A stretch of 64,000 bases of DNA from Candidatus Halobonum tyrrellensis G22 (lineage in GTDB: Archaea > Halobacteriota > Halobacteria > Halobacteriales > Haloferacaceae), in assembly GCF_000495475.1 (NCBI RefSeq), contig NZ_ASGZ01000005.1, positions 124,001-188,000 of the forward strand. The letters run 5' to 3'. Made by a program: the position numbers and the translations under genes. This document shows positions 40,556 through 49,312 of the stretch, piece after piece (position 1 is the first letter of the stretch; the number at the start of each line of letters is the position of its first letter). The notes beneath the pieces are model-generated. The model made no database searches. It had not been told where the DNA came from and worked only from the letters and a program-made list of their open reading frames with translations.

Positions 40556-40998
40556 ACGCGACCGACGCGACTACCCGCCAGTACGGGGCGGCGATCGCGC
40601 TCGTGTCGGGTCTCTACTCGCTCGTCTCGGCGACCGGGGGCGGTGGAATGATGGGAGTGGGATCGAGCGGTGGACTCCTCATGGCCCTGCTCGGTGTCGT
40701 CGTCGTCGCCCACGGCGTCGTCCTGTTGACGCCGTACGCCGACCGACTCGGGGGCGCGAGCGGCCCGCTGATGGTCGGGTACGCGCTACTGATGCTCCTC
40801 AACCAGGCGCTCGTCGGTGCCACGGGGAGCACGAACTGGGGGATGGGCGGCGGTATGGGGCCCGGAATGGACGGCGGAATGGGTTCCGGCATGACCGCCG
40901 GGATGGGCTGGGACCTCGGAATGGTCGCGCTCGCCATCCTGATGCTGATCAGCGGTATCATCATGACGAACCGGCAGGGTGAGGAGGGCGGGATATGA
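40552..40998 (+). CDS. Four-helix membrane protein with Met/Gly-rich loop
   Basis: 148 residues from a GTG overlapping the upstream stop; an earlier GTG/ATG in the same frame would read through the regulator gene. Four membrane helices: AAIALVSGLYSLVSATGG, GLLMALLGVVVVAHGVVLL, GPLMVGYALLMLLNQALVG and LGMVALAILMLISGIIM. The loop before the last helix is an unusual Met/Gly tract (GMGGGMGPGMDGGMGSGM, about residues 103-120). Methionine-rich outside loops often bind Cu(I) or Ag(I). Next to a copA remnant this suggests copper handling (inferred). Confidence 0.7.
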   Translation: MNATDATTRQYGAAIALVSGLYSLVSATGGGGMMGVGSSGGLLMALLGVVVVAHGVVLLTPYADRLGGASGPLMVGYALLMLLNQALVGATGSTNWGMGGGMGPGMDGGMGSGMTAGMGWDLGMVALAILMLISGIIMTNRQGEEGGI

Positions 40999-41308
40999 GG
41001 CCGTCCTGTCCTCGCGCGAAGGCTGTCACGGGAACCCAGGTGTGTCGCATCCGGGTTCCGATCGGCGAGCGCCCGGGTTCGCGGGTGGAGAGACCACGGC
41101 GGGAACGGGGTACTCGGGCGGGCAGGACTCCGGGTGGCACATTCAAGCAGGCGAGTAAAGACACCCCCCACTGTCTTTCGGGAGTACCATCTCGATCCAG
41201 GAGCCGGCCGGGCTACCACCGTCCGACGGCGTCTCGGGGACCGCATCAGGTGTTCCGAGCAAGCATGATACGTACACACCCTCGCACCATCCGTCGTCAG
41301 CACCCACG
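40999..41308. other. Non-coding spacer
   Basis: 310 bp of GC-rich DNA without a supported gene or a recognisable TATA box. AGCATGATACG (about 41262-41272) is the only AT-leaning spot close to the next ATG. Confidence 0.35.
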
Positions 41309-43099
41309 ATGAGCCTCCGGAAGAACCTCGCCGTCGTCGTCGCCGGCCTACTCGTCGTCGTCGTCGCGGCACAACCCCTCTACGTGGTCGCGTTGACCCT
41401 GTTCGACTACGGGCACCAGCCGGGGGGAGCCTACGCGACGATGCAGACCAAGGACACGACCCGATTTCCCGCGAGCGATCCCGACGAGTTGAGCGCCGCC
41501 ACCGCTCGGGCCGCCAGACCCCCGAACGCGAACGTCTCGTACGACACCGTCGTCCGCGTGCCCGAGGGCGACTGGCGGACGGCGCTCGCGGCGTCCGGGC
41601 TTCGCGCGGCGGCCGACGCCATCGTCCTCTACGGCGACGCGCCCGTGCCGGGAGCGGGGAACGGGAGTTCCGCGGCGCGAACCGCGTCGACGGTCGAATT
41701 GTCGGGCGGAAACTCGGCAGCGATCGCGGCCCGGATCGCCACCAGGGGGAACACGAGCGACGAGGTGAGTCCGAACAACGTCGTCCTCGTCGGTAACGAA
41801 TCACCGGAGTGGGCGCTCCCCGCCGCCGCGTGGAGCGCGTACAGCGGCGACCCGATCCTCTACGTCGACCGCAACGGCGTTCCCGACGCGACGCGGCAGG
41901 CTATCGCCGAACTGAACGCGACGCACGCGTACGTCCTCGCCCCGCCGCGACTCGTCGGGCGGGACGCCCTCTCCGCGTTGGACACCGAGTGGACGCGCGT
42001 CGCCGGGTCGACGCCGCAGGACCACGCCGTCGAGATCGCGAAGTTCCGCGACGAGTCCCGCGACTTCGGCTGGGGCATCGACGACCGCGACAAGGTCGGC
42101 TACTACAACACGATGCTCGTCAACCCCGACCGACCCGAACACGCCGTCGCCAGTACGAACCTCCAGTGGGGCAAGGCCGGACCGGTGCTCCTCGTCCACG
42201 ACGACGGGACGCTCCCCGCTATCACCGAGAACTTCCTCTGGCGGACACAGTCCGGTTGGTTCTCGACGCCAGCCGAGGGACCGTTCAACCACGTGTTCGT
42301 ACTAGGGTCGCTCGACGACGTCTCGTGGGTGTCACAGACCCGGAGCGACTACGCCGTCGAGGTCACCCCGTATCGACTCCAGGGCGCGGGCATGAGCCCG
42401 CTCGACGCGCTCTCGGCGGTCTGGGCGGCGTTCAGCCTGCTCGGGGCGACGTTCGTGTACACCCACTCGCGACACCGGATCCCGGAGATGGGCGACTGGA
42501 CGAAACTGGTGTGGCCACTGTTCACCTTACTGCTCGGACCGATCGGATTGGGGTTCTACTGGTTCGCCTATCGGAGCAGGGAGACGGTCGAACGCGACGG
42601 GCGGAAGCACGTGGTCCGGCCGTACTGGCTCCAGGCGGCGTCGGCCACGGCGATGGGCGTCGGCTTCGCCGCGAGTACGATGGTCGCGGTCGCGTTCCTG
42701 CTCACCTACTTCGGGATGCCGCTCGTCGTCTTCGATGGGCCGCTGTTCGCCCTCGGGAGTTCGATGGTTCTCACCATGGCCATCGTCTACGTCGTCGCCC
42801 TGCTCGTCTCCTGGCAGGTGTTCCACGTCCCGATGTTCGAGGAGTCGATGGGTCTCGACCGAGGGGCGGCGACCCGACAGAGCCTTCTGGCTGTCGTGGT
42901 CAGCATGACGAGCGTCTCGGTCGGGATGATGACGATGATGTGGGTGCTGATGATGCTCAACCTACCGATGATGCCCGGCGACGACAACGTCCTCTGGTTC
43001 GGCGTGATGGTGTTCTCGACCCTGGTCGGGTTCCTGATCGCGTGGCCGGTGAACGGACTGCTGGTTCGGCGAAACGTCAAGCCGGGAGGTGCGCTATGA
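41309..43099 (+). CDS. Membrane protein: outside cell-wall-binding-2-like domain plus DUF4396
   Basis: A 596-residue protein. A signal anchor (LAVVVAGLLVVVVAAQPLYV, residues 7-26) leads to an outside domain of about 330 residues with alternating 'AIVLYGDA', 'NVVLVGNES', 'PILYVDRNGVP', 'AYVLAPP' strands, resembling cell wall binding repeat 2 (PF04122). The C-terminal 240 residues carry about seven helices including YWLQAASATAMGVGFAASTM and QSLLAVVVSMTSVSVGMMTM, which resembles DUF4396, a Met/His-containing membrane domain. Its stop overlaps the next gene as ATGA. The outside domain is paralogous to that next protein. Role unknown; the metal-gene setting and Met-rich helices suggest metal tolerance or envelope stress. 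Confidence 0.75.
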   Translation: MSLRKNLAVVVAGLLVVVVAAQPLYVVALTLFDYGHQPGGAYATMQTKDTTRFPASDPDELSAATARAARPPNANVSYDTVVRVPEGDWRTALAASGLRAAADAIVLYGDAPVPGAGNGSSAARTASTVELSGGNSAAIAARIATRGNTSDEVSPNNVVLVGNESPEWALPAAAWSAYSGDPILYVDRNGVPDATRQAIAELNATHAYVLAPPRLVGRDALSALDTEWTRVAGSTPQDHAVEIAKFRDESRDFGWGIDDRDKVGYYNTMLVNPDRPEHAVASTNLQWGKAGPVLLVHDDGTLPAITENFLWRTQSGWFSTPAEGPFNHVFVLGSLDDVSWVSQTRSDYAVEVTPYRLQGAGMSPLDALSAVWAAFSLLGATFVYTHSRHRIPEMGDWTKLVWPLFTLLLGPIGLGFYWFAYRSRETVERDGRKHVVRPYWLQAASATAMGVGFAASTMVAVAFLLTYFGMPLVVFDGPLFALGSSMVLTMAIVYVVALLVSWQVFHVPMFEESMGLDRGAATRQSLLAVVVSMTSVSVGMMTMMWVLMMLNLPMMPGDDNVLWFGVMVFSTLVGFLIAWPVNGLLVRRNVKPGGAL

Positions 43100-44334
43100 C
43101 CGATCAGAGTCGCCGGGAGTTCCTGCGGGACCTGGCGACGGTACCCGCCCTCGCGGGTCTCGGCGGCGCGGCGCTCTCGGTCGACAGCAACCTCTTCGCG
43201 GGCGGCGGCGGAGAGGAGTCGGGAGGGCCGGCGACCGCCGACGTCGACGAGTGGACGGCCACGACGATGACGACCCGTCTCGCCGGCGAGAACGTGTACG
43301 AGACGGCCGCCGCCTACTGCCAGAGCGTCTACACCGCGATCAACGAACACACCCGTCCCGGCGCCGTGACCCTCGTCAACGACAGCGTCCTCGAGGCGGC
43401 GCTCCCGGGCGTCGGCATGATCCACCACCCCATCGACGGTGCGGTGCTGCTCACACGGCAGGACGAACTCCCACGGGCCACCCGCGACGAGATCGAACGC
43501 GCCCACCCCGAGGGCGTCGGCATGGACGGCAACGTCCAAGTCTACCTGATCGGGGGGGAGCGGTACATCGGGGAGAGCGTTCGACGGGAGGTCGAGTCGA
43601 TGGGGATGAGCGTCCGTCGTATCCCCGGGGACGACCCCGTGCGCGTCGCGGCCAACGTCGACCAGTACGTGAGTTCGATGCACGGTAACCACGAGGACGA
43701 GGTGATCGTCGCCAGCCTCGACGCGCCACGGCGTGCCGTTCCGATTCAGTCGTGGAACGCCCACGGCGGCGACGGCTTCCTCTGGGTCGACGGCGACTCC
43801 ATCCCGGCGGAGACCGCCGAACAACTCGAAGCGCGATACGACTACGCGTACATGTACCTCCTCGGCGACGAGGACGCAATCAGTTCCGAGGTGTCACGCG
43901 ATCTCGGGGCCTACGGCCACGTCACGCGCGTCCCCGACGCCGGCGATCCCTACAGTATCAGCGCCGCGTGGGCGGGGTACAAGGACATCGGGCGCAACCA
44001 GGGCTGGTGGTTCGGCGAGTGGGCACGGAACATCGGCTGGGGGCTCGCCGACCCCGGCCACAACTTCATCTTCGCCAACCCGGACGACTGGCGGACCGCG
44101 ATCCCCGCGAGCGTCGAGAGCCACCGCGGGAAGCACGGCCCGATGCTCGCCGTCCGACGTGACGAACTCCCGACGCCCGTCGAGAACTACCTCCGGAAGT
44201 TCTTCGACCCGACCGACGCGGCACCGTACGACCGCAAGTACAACCACGGGTGGATCGCGGGGCCGCCCGAGACGATCAGCCGGGACGTCCAAGCGGAGGT
44301 CCACGGGATCCTCGAAGGGGGTGGGCCGCCGTGA
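43096..44334 (+). CDS. Tat-exported cell-wall-binding-2-like protein
   Basis: A 412-residue protein. The Tat signal (QSRREFLRDLATVPALAGLG, residues 4-23) lacks a lipobox Cys. The mature part repeats the fold of the upstream protein: 'VQVYLIGGERYIG', 'GFLWVDGDSIPAET', 'YMYLLGDEDAIS'. The final third (RNIGWGLADPGHNFIFANPD, KHGPMLAVRRDELPTPVENY) aligns with RDFGWGIDDRDKVGYYNTML and KAGPVLLVHDDGTLPAITEN of its neighbour. The gene begins with ATG overlapping the previous stop and ends overlapping the next GTG. A soluble and a membrane-fused paralogue made from one message suggests a complex. Confidence 0.8.
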   Translation: MTDQSRREFLRDLATVPALAGLGGAALSVDSNLFAGGGGEESGGPATADVDEWTATTMTTRLAGENVYETAAAYCQSVYTAINEHTRPGAVTLVNDSVLEAALPGVGMIHHPIDGAVLLTRQDELPRATRDEIERAHPEGVGMDGNVQVYLIGGERYIGESVRREVESMGMSVRRIPGDDPVRVAANVDQYVSSMHGNHEDEVIVASLDAPRRAVPIQSWNAHGGDGFLWVDGDSIPAETAEQLEARYDYAYMYLLGDEDAISSEVSRDLGAYGHVTRVPDAGDPYSISAAWAGYKDIGRNQGWWFGEWARNIGWGLADPGHNFIFANPDDWRTAIPASVESHRGKHGPMLAVRRDELPTPVENYLRKFFDPTDAAPYDRKYNHGWIAGPPETISRDVQAEVHGILEGGGPP

Positions 44335-44801
44335 GACGCGTCGTCGCTCGGTACGACGACGAGGGTGACGCGGCCGACGCCGAGGCCGACCTCCGCCAAG
44401 CCGGCCTCGACCCCGAGCGCCCCGACATCGAGAACCCCTTCTTCGACCCCTCGGCGCGGCCGCCGGAAGCGCGTGGACTGCTGTGGGGTGGGCTCGTCGG
44501 TGGAGTCGTCGGCGCGGCGATCCTGTTGGCGATGGCCGTGGACGTGCTCTGGGTCCCGCGGTTGAGCCCGATCATGTCCGCCGGCCGTCTCGCACTCGTC
44601 ACCTTCGGATTCGGTCTCGGCGCTGCCGTCGGCGGGTTCGTCGGCGGTATCTGGGGAACTCTCGGGGAACTTTCCGACCCGGAAGGCCCCCGAGTTGCCG
44701 TCAGAGTGTCCGACGCCGAAGTCGGCGACGTGAAAGAACGTCTCCGCACTCACGACGCCGTCGTCGTCGACGACGGGGCCACGTCGTACGAGACGCGTTG
44801 A
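44331..44801 (+). CDS. Small membrane protein with two-helix core
   Basis: 156 residues from a GTG that overlaps the upstream stop (GTGA). A soluble N-terminal part (VVARYDDEGDAADAEADLRQ) has the beta-alpha start seen in stress proteins that read 'ViArf.d...A..a...L...G'. Two helices follow (LWGGLVGGVVGAAILLAMAV and LALVTFGFGLGAAVGGFVGG), then a C-terminal segment VRVSDAEVGDVKERLRTHDA. The pattern recalls general-stress/DUF1269-like proteins, where a ferredoxin-like fold brackets a glycine-rich membrane hairpin. Third gene of a tightly overlapping trio. Function unknown. Confidence 0.7.
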   Translation: MRRVVARYDDEGDAADAEADLRQAGLDPERPDIENPFFDPSARPPEARGLLWGGLVGGVVGAAILLAMAVDVLWVPRLSPIMSAGRLALVTFGFGLGAAVGGFVGGIWGTLGELSDPEGPRVAVRVSDAEVGDVKERLRTHDAVVVDDGATSYETR

Positions 44802-44864
44802 GAGGGGTTTCGACGGGCACGGCACAGATAGAGACGGCGCGACGGGAGGCCGTATTCCGGGGGC

Positions 44865-46202
44865 TCAATCCATCGCGTGACCGTGTTCCCCGTGGCCCCC
44901 CTCGCCCTCACCCTCGGCGGCACCCGAGCGGTGGAGCCAGTAGAGGAACAGGAACACCCCCGTCGCGAGTACGTTCAGCACCATCTTGTAGTTCAACTCG
45001 ATCGAGATCTCGGTGATCGTGACGCTCGACGGGTCGGGAATGAACCCCAACCCCAGGAAGACGAAGTGGATGATAAAGCCCGTCACGACCGCCGAGACGA
45101 AGATCATCCCCGAGAGGATCGCCGCGAACGTCGTCCCGTAGTACTCCCGATAGGCGTCCATGATCGGCGGGACGATCAGGTCGGCGTAGATGTACGAGAG
45201 GACGGATCCGAACGGGAGACCGTTCGAGAACAACACCGCCGCGAACGGGACGTTCCCGACCGAACAGACGAACGTCGCGATCCCGATCACCGCGCCGAGG
45301 ACGGCCGTCCAGAAGACGTACACCGGGAGGCCGAACGTCTGTCCCGAGAACACCGAGGTCCACACCTGCTCGGGAATGAACCCCGCGATCAGCCCCGCGA
45401 AGACGAACCCGATCGCGATCTCGTCCCAGAGCATCCCCCACTCCTTCCACTGCTTGTCCGCGAGCGCGCGCCACCCCGACATCGAGGTGGCCTGTTCGGT
45501 GATGGTCGTGTCCGCCTCCTCGGGGTCGAAGCTGTTCTGACACGACTCCGAGCAGAAGTAGTAGGTCTGCCCGTCCACCTCGGTCGAGAAGTCGGTCTCG
45601 TCGGGGTCGACCTCCATCCCGCAGACGGGGTCTTGGACCACATCCGACCCTTCGTCTTCGATGTTCTCTCTGGCCTGTTCGACCACCTCGTCGGGGACGA
45701 CGTAGGTGAGCCCCACCGCCATCATCCCGATGAGGATGAACCCGCCGACGATATCGGCCAGAAGGAACTCCCAGCCCAACAGGATCCACATGACGGCGCC
45801 GATCTCGATGACGAGGTTGGTGGAGGCGAACATGAACGCGCCGAGGGTCGCCGCCGCCGACCCGCCCTTCTTGAAGAGGTTCTTCGCCGTGGCGATCGCC
45901 GAGTAGGAACACGACGAGGAGACGAACCCGAACAGCGAGCCGTACCCGATCTCGCGGAGGCCGTGGCCCTCCAGCAGGTCGGCGACCTGTTCGTCGGAGG
46001 TCCACGCCTCCACCCCGCCCGCGATGGCGAACCCGACGACGAGCGCCCACCACGTGATCCACGCCATCGCGGCGGTGGTCGTCACGAACTGCCGGGTGCT
46101 CTCGACGAAGAACTGTCCGAGCGGCTGGGTGGTCGTGAACACGCCGATCCCGACCGTGATCGCCGCGATGACCGACAGGATCGCGTACTCCGTTTTCTCC
46201 AT
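44865..46202 (-). CDS. ArsP/DUF318-type permease with an internal YHS metal domain
   Basis: A 445-residue membrane protein. Two permease halves (about residues 1-180 and 245-425) show paired motifs GFVSSSCSYSAIATAKNLFK and TFVCSVGNVPFAAVLFSNGL, the 'SC.....' and 'C..G..P.A..L' signatures of PF03773 permeases such as ArsP. Between them sits a cytosolic YHS/TRASH-like domain: DPVCGMEVDPDE then YYFCSESCQNSFD, with the C-x24-C-x3-C metal-binding cysteines. The tail is His/Gly-rich (GEGGHGEHGHAMD). ArsP moves organoarsenicals; YHS domains bind soft metals such as Cu(I). The fusion suggests a metal or metalloid efflux system. It converges on the envelope trio. Confidence 0.88.
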   Translation of the reverse strand: MEKTEYAILSVIAAITVGIGVFTTTQPLGQFFVESTRQFVTTTAAMAWITWWALVVGFAIAGGVEAWTSDEQVADLLEGHGLREIGYGSLFGFVSSSCSYSAIATAKNLFKKGGSAAATLGAFMFASTNLVIEIGAVMWILLGWEFLLADIVGGFILIGMMAVGLTYVVPDEVVEQARENIEDEGSDVVQDPVCGMEVDPDETDFSTEVDGQTYYFCSESCQNSFDPEEADTTITEQATSMSGWRALADKQWKEWGMLWDEIAIGFVFAGLIAGFIPEQVWTSVFSGQTFGLPVYVFWTAVLGAVIGIATFVCSVGNVPFAAVLFSNGLPFGSVLSYIYADLIVPPIMDAYREYYGTTFAAILSGMIFVSAVVTGFIIHFVFLGLGFIPDPSSVTITEISIELNYKMVLNVLATGVFLFLYWLHRSGAAEGEGEGGHGEHGHAMD

Positions 46203-46434
46203 GGGGTCGGGGAGTACGCGCTCCTCGCCTAACGTGGTTGTGACTAGGGTCTCGGGGCTTCGGCGGCCGTCGTCCTTTCGAACGTTAACCCTCGCTCCTC
46301 GCTCCGGCGCTCTACCGCTCCGGGTGTGGCGTCATCGGCGTCGTCGACCCCGGTGTCCGCGACACCCGTCCGGACGAGCGTTTTGTGATCGTAGCCACAA
46401 ACGGGGAAAACCGGGCGTCCCAACTAGGGGCGCA

Positions 46435-46521
46435 GTGTCCCTCGAAGACACGCTGTCGACCATCGAGCACTTGGACGAAGCGAGCCGCGAGTGCGCCGAG
46501 CGCTGTCGGAACACGATCTGA
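46435..46521 (+). pseudogene. Fragment resembling a four-helix copper-binding protein
   Basis: A 28-residue frame with GTG start: SLEDTLSTIEHLDEASREC, AERCRNTI, stop. The spacing of the two Cys (CAERC) after an amphipathic helix resembles the N-terminus of Csp-like four-helix bundle copper-storage proteins, which go on with several more CxxxC helices. Those are not found in any frame downstream, so only the first helix remains. Tentative. Confidence 0.35.
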
Positions 46522-46668
46522 GCGGTCAGAGGGCGTTCCTCTCCGCCGGCTTCCGGAGGCTAGTGCCAGGTACCCGTGTTTCACTCCGGTGGCCAGGAAT
46601 CGGAGAGGAAGCGGCCATAGCACAGACGTTCGACCAGTTCCTCCGGGAACACGGACACGAGACCACCG

Positions 46669-47211
46669 ATGACAGGACTACCGAGGATACTCGACATCAG
46701 AGACGATCTTCGGCGGGCGCAGGACGCATCGGAGATGGACATCAGCGACGAGCGAGCGACCGTCCTCCGGTTGCTCGGCGAGTACGACGCCCACGACGTA
46801 GACAGTGCCGCGGACGGCGACGAAGGCAAACTCGACGAGGCCGACGAGGAACTCCTCCGCCTCCAAGAGCAGGGAGGCGACGAAGCGGAGGAGTACTTCC
46901 AGTCGGCGCGGAACCGGATCCGTCTCTTCCGGGAGGCGCTCGACGGCGAGCGCGAGGGGTTCGTCGTCGTCACCACGCGTCCCGGCTCCGACGGCGACGA
47001 GACGCTCGACGTCACCGTCGTCAACAACACCGGCGAGCCCACGAGCGGACGCGTGACGGTCACGTTCTACGACGCCGACGGGAACGAACTCGAGACGACG
47101 GCGTCGGAGACGGCCGCGTTCGACCCGGACGAACAGCGGACGGTTTCGGTGCCGATCGAACGTCTCGAAGCGGGTGAGCGGTACGTGGCGTCCGCCGAGC
47201 GAGCCTCCTGA
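46669..47211 (+). CDS. Acidic haloarchaeal protein (DUF7553-like)
   Basis: 180 residues, strongly acidic. The N-terminal half is helical with coiled-coil character (IRDDLRRAQDASEMDISDER, DEADEELLRLQEQGGDEAEE, YFQSARNRIRLFREAL). The C-terminal half is a single beta-sandwich of the FxLYD/CARDB type (LDVTVVNNTGEPTSGRVTVT, FYDADGNELETTASE). The opening resembles proteins listed as DUF7553 in haloarchaea. No signal peptide. An A/T-poor promoter region gives no clear TATA box. Function unknown. Confidence 0.75.
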   Translation: MTGLPRILDIRDDLRRAQDASEMDISDERATVLRLLGEYDAHDVDSAADGDEGKLDEADEELLRLQEQGGDEAEEYFQSARNRIRLFREALDGEREGFVVVTTRPGSDGDETLDVTVVNNTGEPTSGRVTVTFYDADGNELETTASETAAFDPDEQRTVSVPIERLEAGERYVASAERAS

Positions 47212-47416
47212 GTTCCGGCTCCCAAGGGAGGATCTCCCTGCTAGGGAACCCGTGCGCCGCCCGTTGTACTATCGGGTGGAATCGCTCGGAGCGGTCGGAG
47301 CAAGGTTCTAAATCCCGGTCGATCCCACCACTCGCGATGTTCGGTGAGCGTCGAGCGCGTACTGGTTCGACGCGGTACGTCGGGCCGTGGACCGTTCCCG
47401 TCTCCGCGAGGTCGCT

Positions 47417-47850
47417 CCATCCACCAGTATCGACGATTTCGAACAGTTTGTGCCAGTTCTCGTCGTCCTCGCTCTCGGGGAGTGAGCCACGCAGTTGCCG
47501 GAAGTCCGACTCCGGGACCAGCGTGTGGACCAGGTCGACGATGACGCGCGCGTGGTAGGCTACGTCGGCCGGGTCGGCCTCCTCGGTCTCGCTGACGCGT
47601 GAGACGAACTCCTGCCAGTCGAAGCGCCGACCGTGTTCGTGAACCGCCCCAGTCAGGACCACTCGGCCCCCATCGGAAGCGAGGCGGCACGATCCTCGGC
47701 GTTGCCCTCGGGGAGACGCTGGCCCAACGTCGGCAGTGTCGCCCGGATCGCTCGTACCGTCTCGCCGGTACCGGGCAGTTCGAGTCGGTACTGGACTTCG
47801 CCGCTGAATTCGTCGAACTGCATCCGATCCGCGTTGGTCGGGACCGACAT
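47417..47850 (-). pseudogene. DUF2267 gene broken by a one-base deletion
   Basis: Frame 1 from the ATG at 47850 gives MQFDEFSGEVQYRLELPGTG, ETVRAIRATLPTLGQRLPEG, NAEDRAASLPMGAEW, then Ser-stop at 47653. One base later the next domain continues in the second frame: LTGAVHEHGRRFDWQEFVSR, ADPADVAYHARVIVDLVHTL and FEIVDTGGW. Restoring one base near 47656-47660 would join them as ...EWyLTGAVHEHG, the expected link between two DUF2267 modules. After about 47417 no normal stop follows in frame, so the 3' end is also lost. Natural decay and a sequencing error are both possible for the single-base change; the missing end favours decay. Confidence 0.8.
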
Positions 47851-47923
47851 CGATCGAACTGTCCTTTCTCACCGCTCGAAACGGGCGAACACTCTTTTAT
47901 CCCACGATCGTGAACCACACGGT

Positions 47924-48856
47924 ATGAGCGTCGGTCACGAAGAGCGTTGGAACGTCATCCAAGAGCGGTGTGCGACCCTGGAACCGGGAACCGAACTGGT
48001 GACCCCGCTCTCGAACCGACCGTTTCGAGTCAGGGAAATTTCGACCGACCGGCTCCAGATCCGCTTCGACGACAGTAGCGAGAAGCGTCCGCTCTGGCGC
48101 GAGCAGTTCGAGGTTCTCACCGACCGCCTGGCGGAGCAACGACTCGCCGTGGCCGAACTCCCGCCCGGAGTCGAACCGTACGCGACGATCCTGACACTGT
48201 TGGCCGACTTCGGCGTCGAGGACGGCGAACTCGCCTACGTCTCCGACCCGGAGATGGGCGGGGGGAGTCCGTATCTAGTCTCGCCGGCGGACGCTCGTAC
48301 TCGCCCGGAGCGTCTTCACGACGACGCGATCCTGTTGGCCGATCTGCTCGACACGAGCGAGCCCGTCGACCCGGAGACGCTCGATACAGGCACGCTGACC
48401 GATCTGTACGTCCTCCTCTCGGACGTGCAACACGAGGCGGACCGTCTCCGACAGACCGCTCGCGAGTCGCTGTTGAGCCGTCTCGGTGCGGACCAGGAAC
48501 TCCACGGTCGGTTCGGGACCGTACGCCGGACGACCCGCGAGCGCCGGCGACCGAAGGACGACGAGACGATCTTCGACGTCCTGAGCGAACACGAGATTCC
48601 CCGCGAGTGGGTGCTCGGGGTAGACCCCGACAAACTCGACGTCGTCTTGACCGCGACTGGGCTCGAGGAAGACGACGTGTACGACGTCGAGGAACAGGTC
48701 TACGTCCAGAAGACGGAGGTCGAAGAGGACGAGAAGTACTCGCGATTCCGAGGCCTCGCCGAGCGAATCGAGGAGGTAGATGGCGAGGAGGGCGAGGAAC
48801 TGCGTGCGGATCTACGGGACTTGGAGGCGCGACTGGACGAGGCGCTGTCGGCCTGA
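47924..48856 (+). CDS. Haloarchaeal protein of unknown function with coiled-coil end
   Basis: 310 residues, cytoplasmic, acidic. The N-terminus (ERWNVIQERCATLEPGTELV, RPFRVREISTDRLQIRFDDS, then PLWREQFEVLTDRL) has the shape of a small beta-barrel plus helix that reads like a nucleic-acid or ligand-binding wrapper. The middle is helical (DDAILLADLLD, LYVLLSDVQHEADRLRQTAR). The C-terminal 60 residues are a charged coiled coil (FRGLAERIEEVDGEEGEELR). A CTTTTATCC box about 27 nt upstream fixes the ATG at 47924 as leaderless; an in-frame extension far upstream is composition noise. Related proteins seem to occur on haloarchaeal plasmids and prophages, but I do not recognise the family. Confidence 0.7.
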   Translation: MSVGHEERWNVIQERCATLEPGTELVTPLSNRPFRVREISTDRLQIRFDDSSEKRPLWREQFEVLTDRLAEQRLAVAELPPGVEPYATILTLLADFGVEDGELAYVSDPEMGGGSPYLVSPADARTRPERLHDDAILLADLLDTSEPVDPETLDTGTLTDLYVLLSDVQHEADRLRQTARESLLSRLGADQELHGRFGTVRRTTRERRRPKDDETIFDVLSEHEIPREWVLGVDPDKLDVVLTATGLEEDDVYDVEEQVYVQKTEVEEDEKYSRFRGLAERIEEVDGEEGEELRADLRDLEARLDEALSA

Positions 48857-49312
48857 CGGAGACGGCAGTTGACTCCACGTCTTCGACCGGGGATGGACGG
48901 TACCCCCGGTCGATCGGCACTCACTGACGTTGACACCCTCCGGGGGCAGTATCCACACGGTCTTCAGGGGTCGTGAGAACAGCCACCTGTTACAGGCCGC
49001 TGCGGCATCTCCCTCCTATCGAGGACGCGTGTCAGACTCCCCCCGATTCGAAGATCGTACTGAGGCGGGACCGGAACTCGGAGAAGTGCTCCGAGAGCGG
49101 GAGGTCGACGTGGATATCGTGCCTGAAGTAGGCGGTCGCCACACCTGAACCGAGACGTTCGTCCGTCATCAGTACCGCCGCCCGTTACCAAGCGTCACCC
49201 GTCCGAACGACGCGTTCTGACCCCGAATCCGATTGGGGCTTCTCAGTGCGTAGGAATCGGCTGACGTGTTTTTTCTCACCGTAGCCCGTACTCTACACCG
49301 AAGAGCGTCCCT
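48857..49312. other. Non-coding stretch with a possible relic
   Basis: A 40-codon tail on the plus strand (about 49030-49148) reads SDSPRFEDRTEAGPELGEVL and EREVDVDIVPEVGG before a stop, which could be the end of a lost protein. Otherwise no gene. A GTGTTTTTTCTC stretch near 49266-49277 is the AT-richest part and may be the promoter for the next gene. Confidence 0.35.

Noticed and set aside
46203-46434. CGCCTAACG near 46228 considered as a further iron box before the ArsP-like gene
   Set aside because: Only one half-site matches and there is no palindromic partner.
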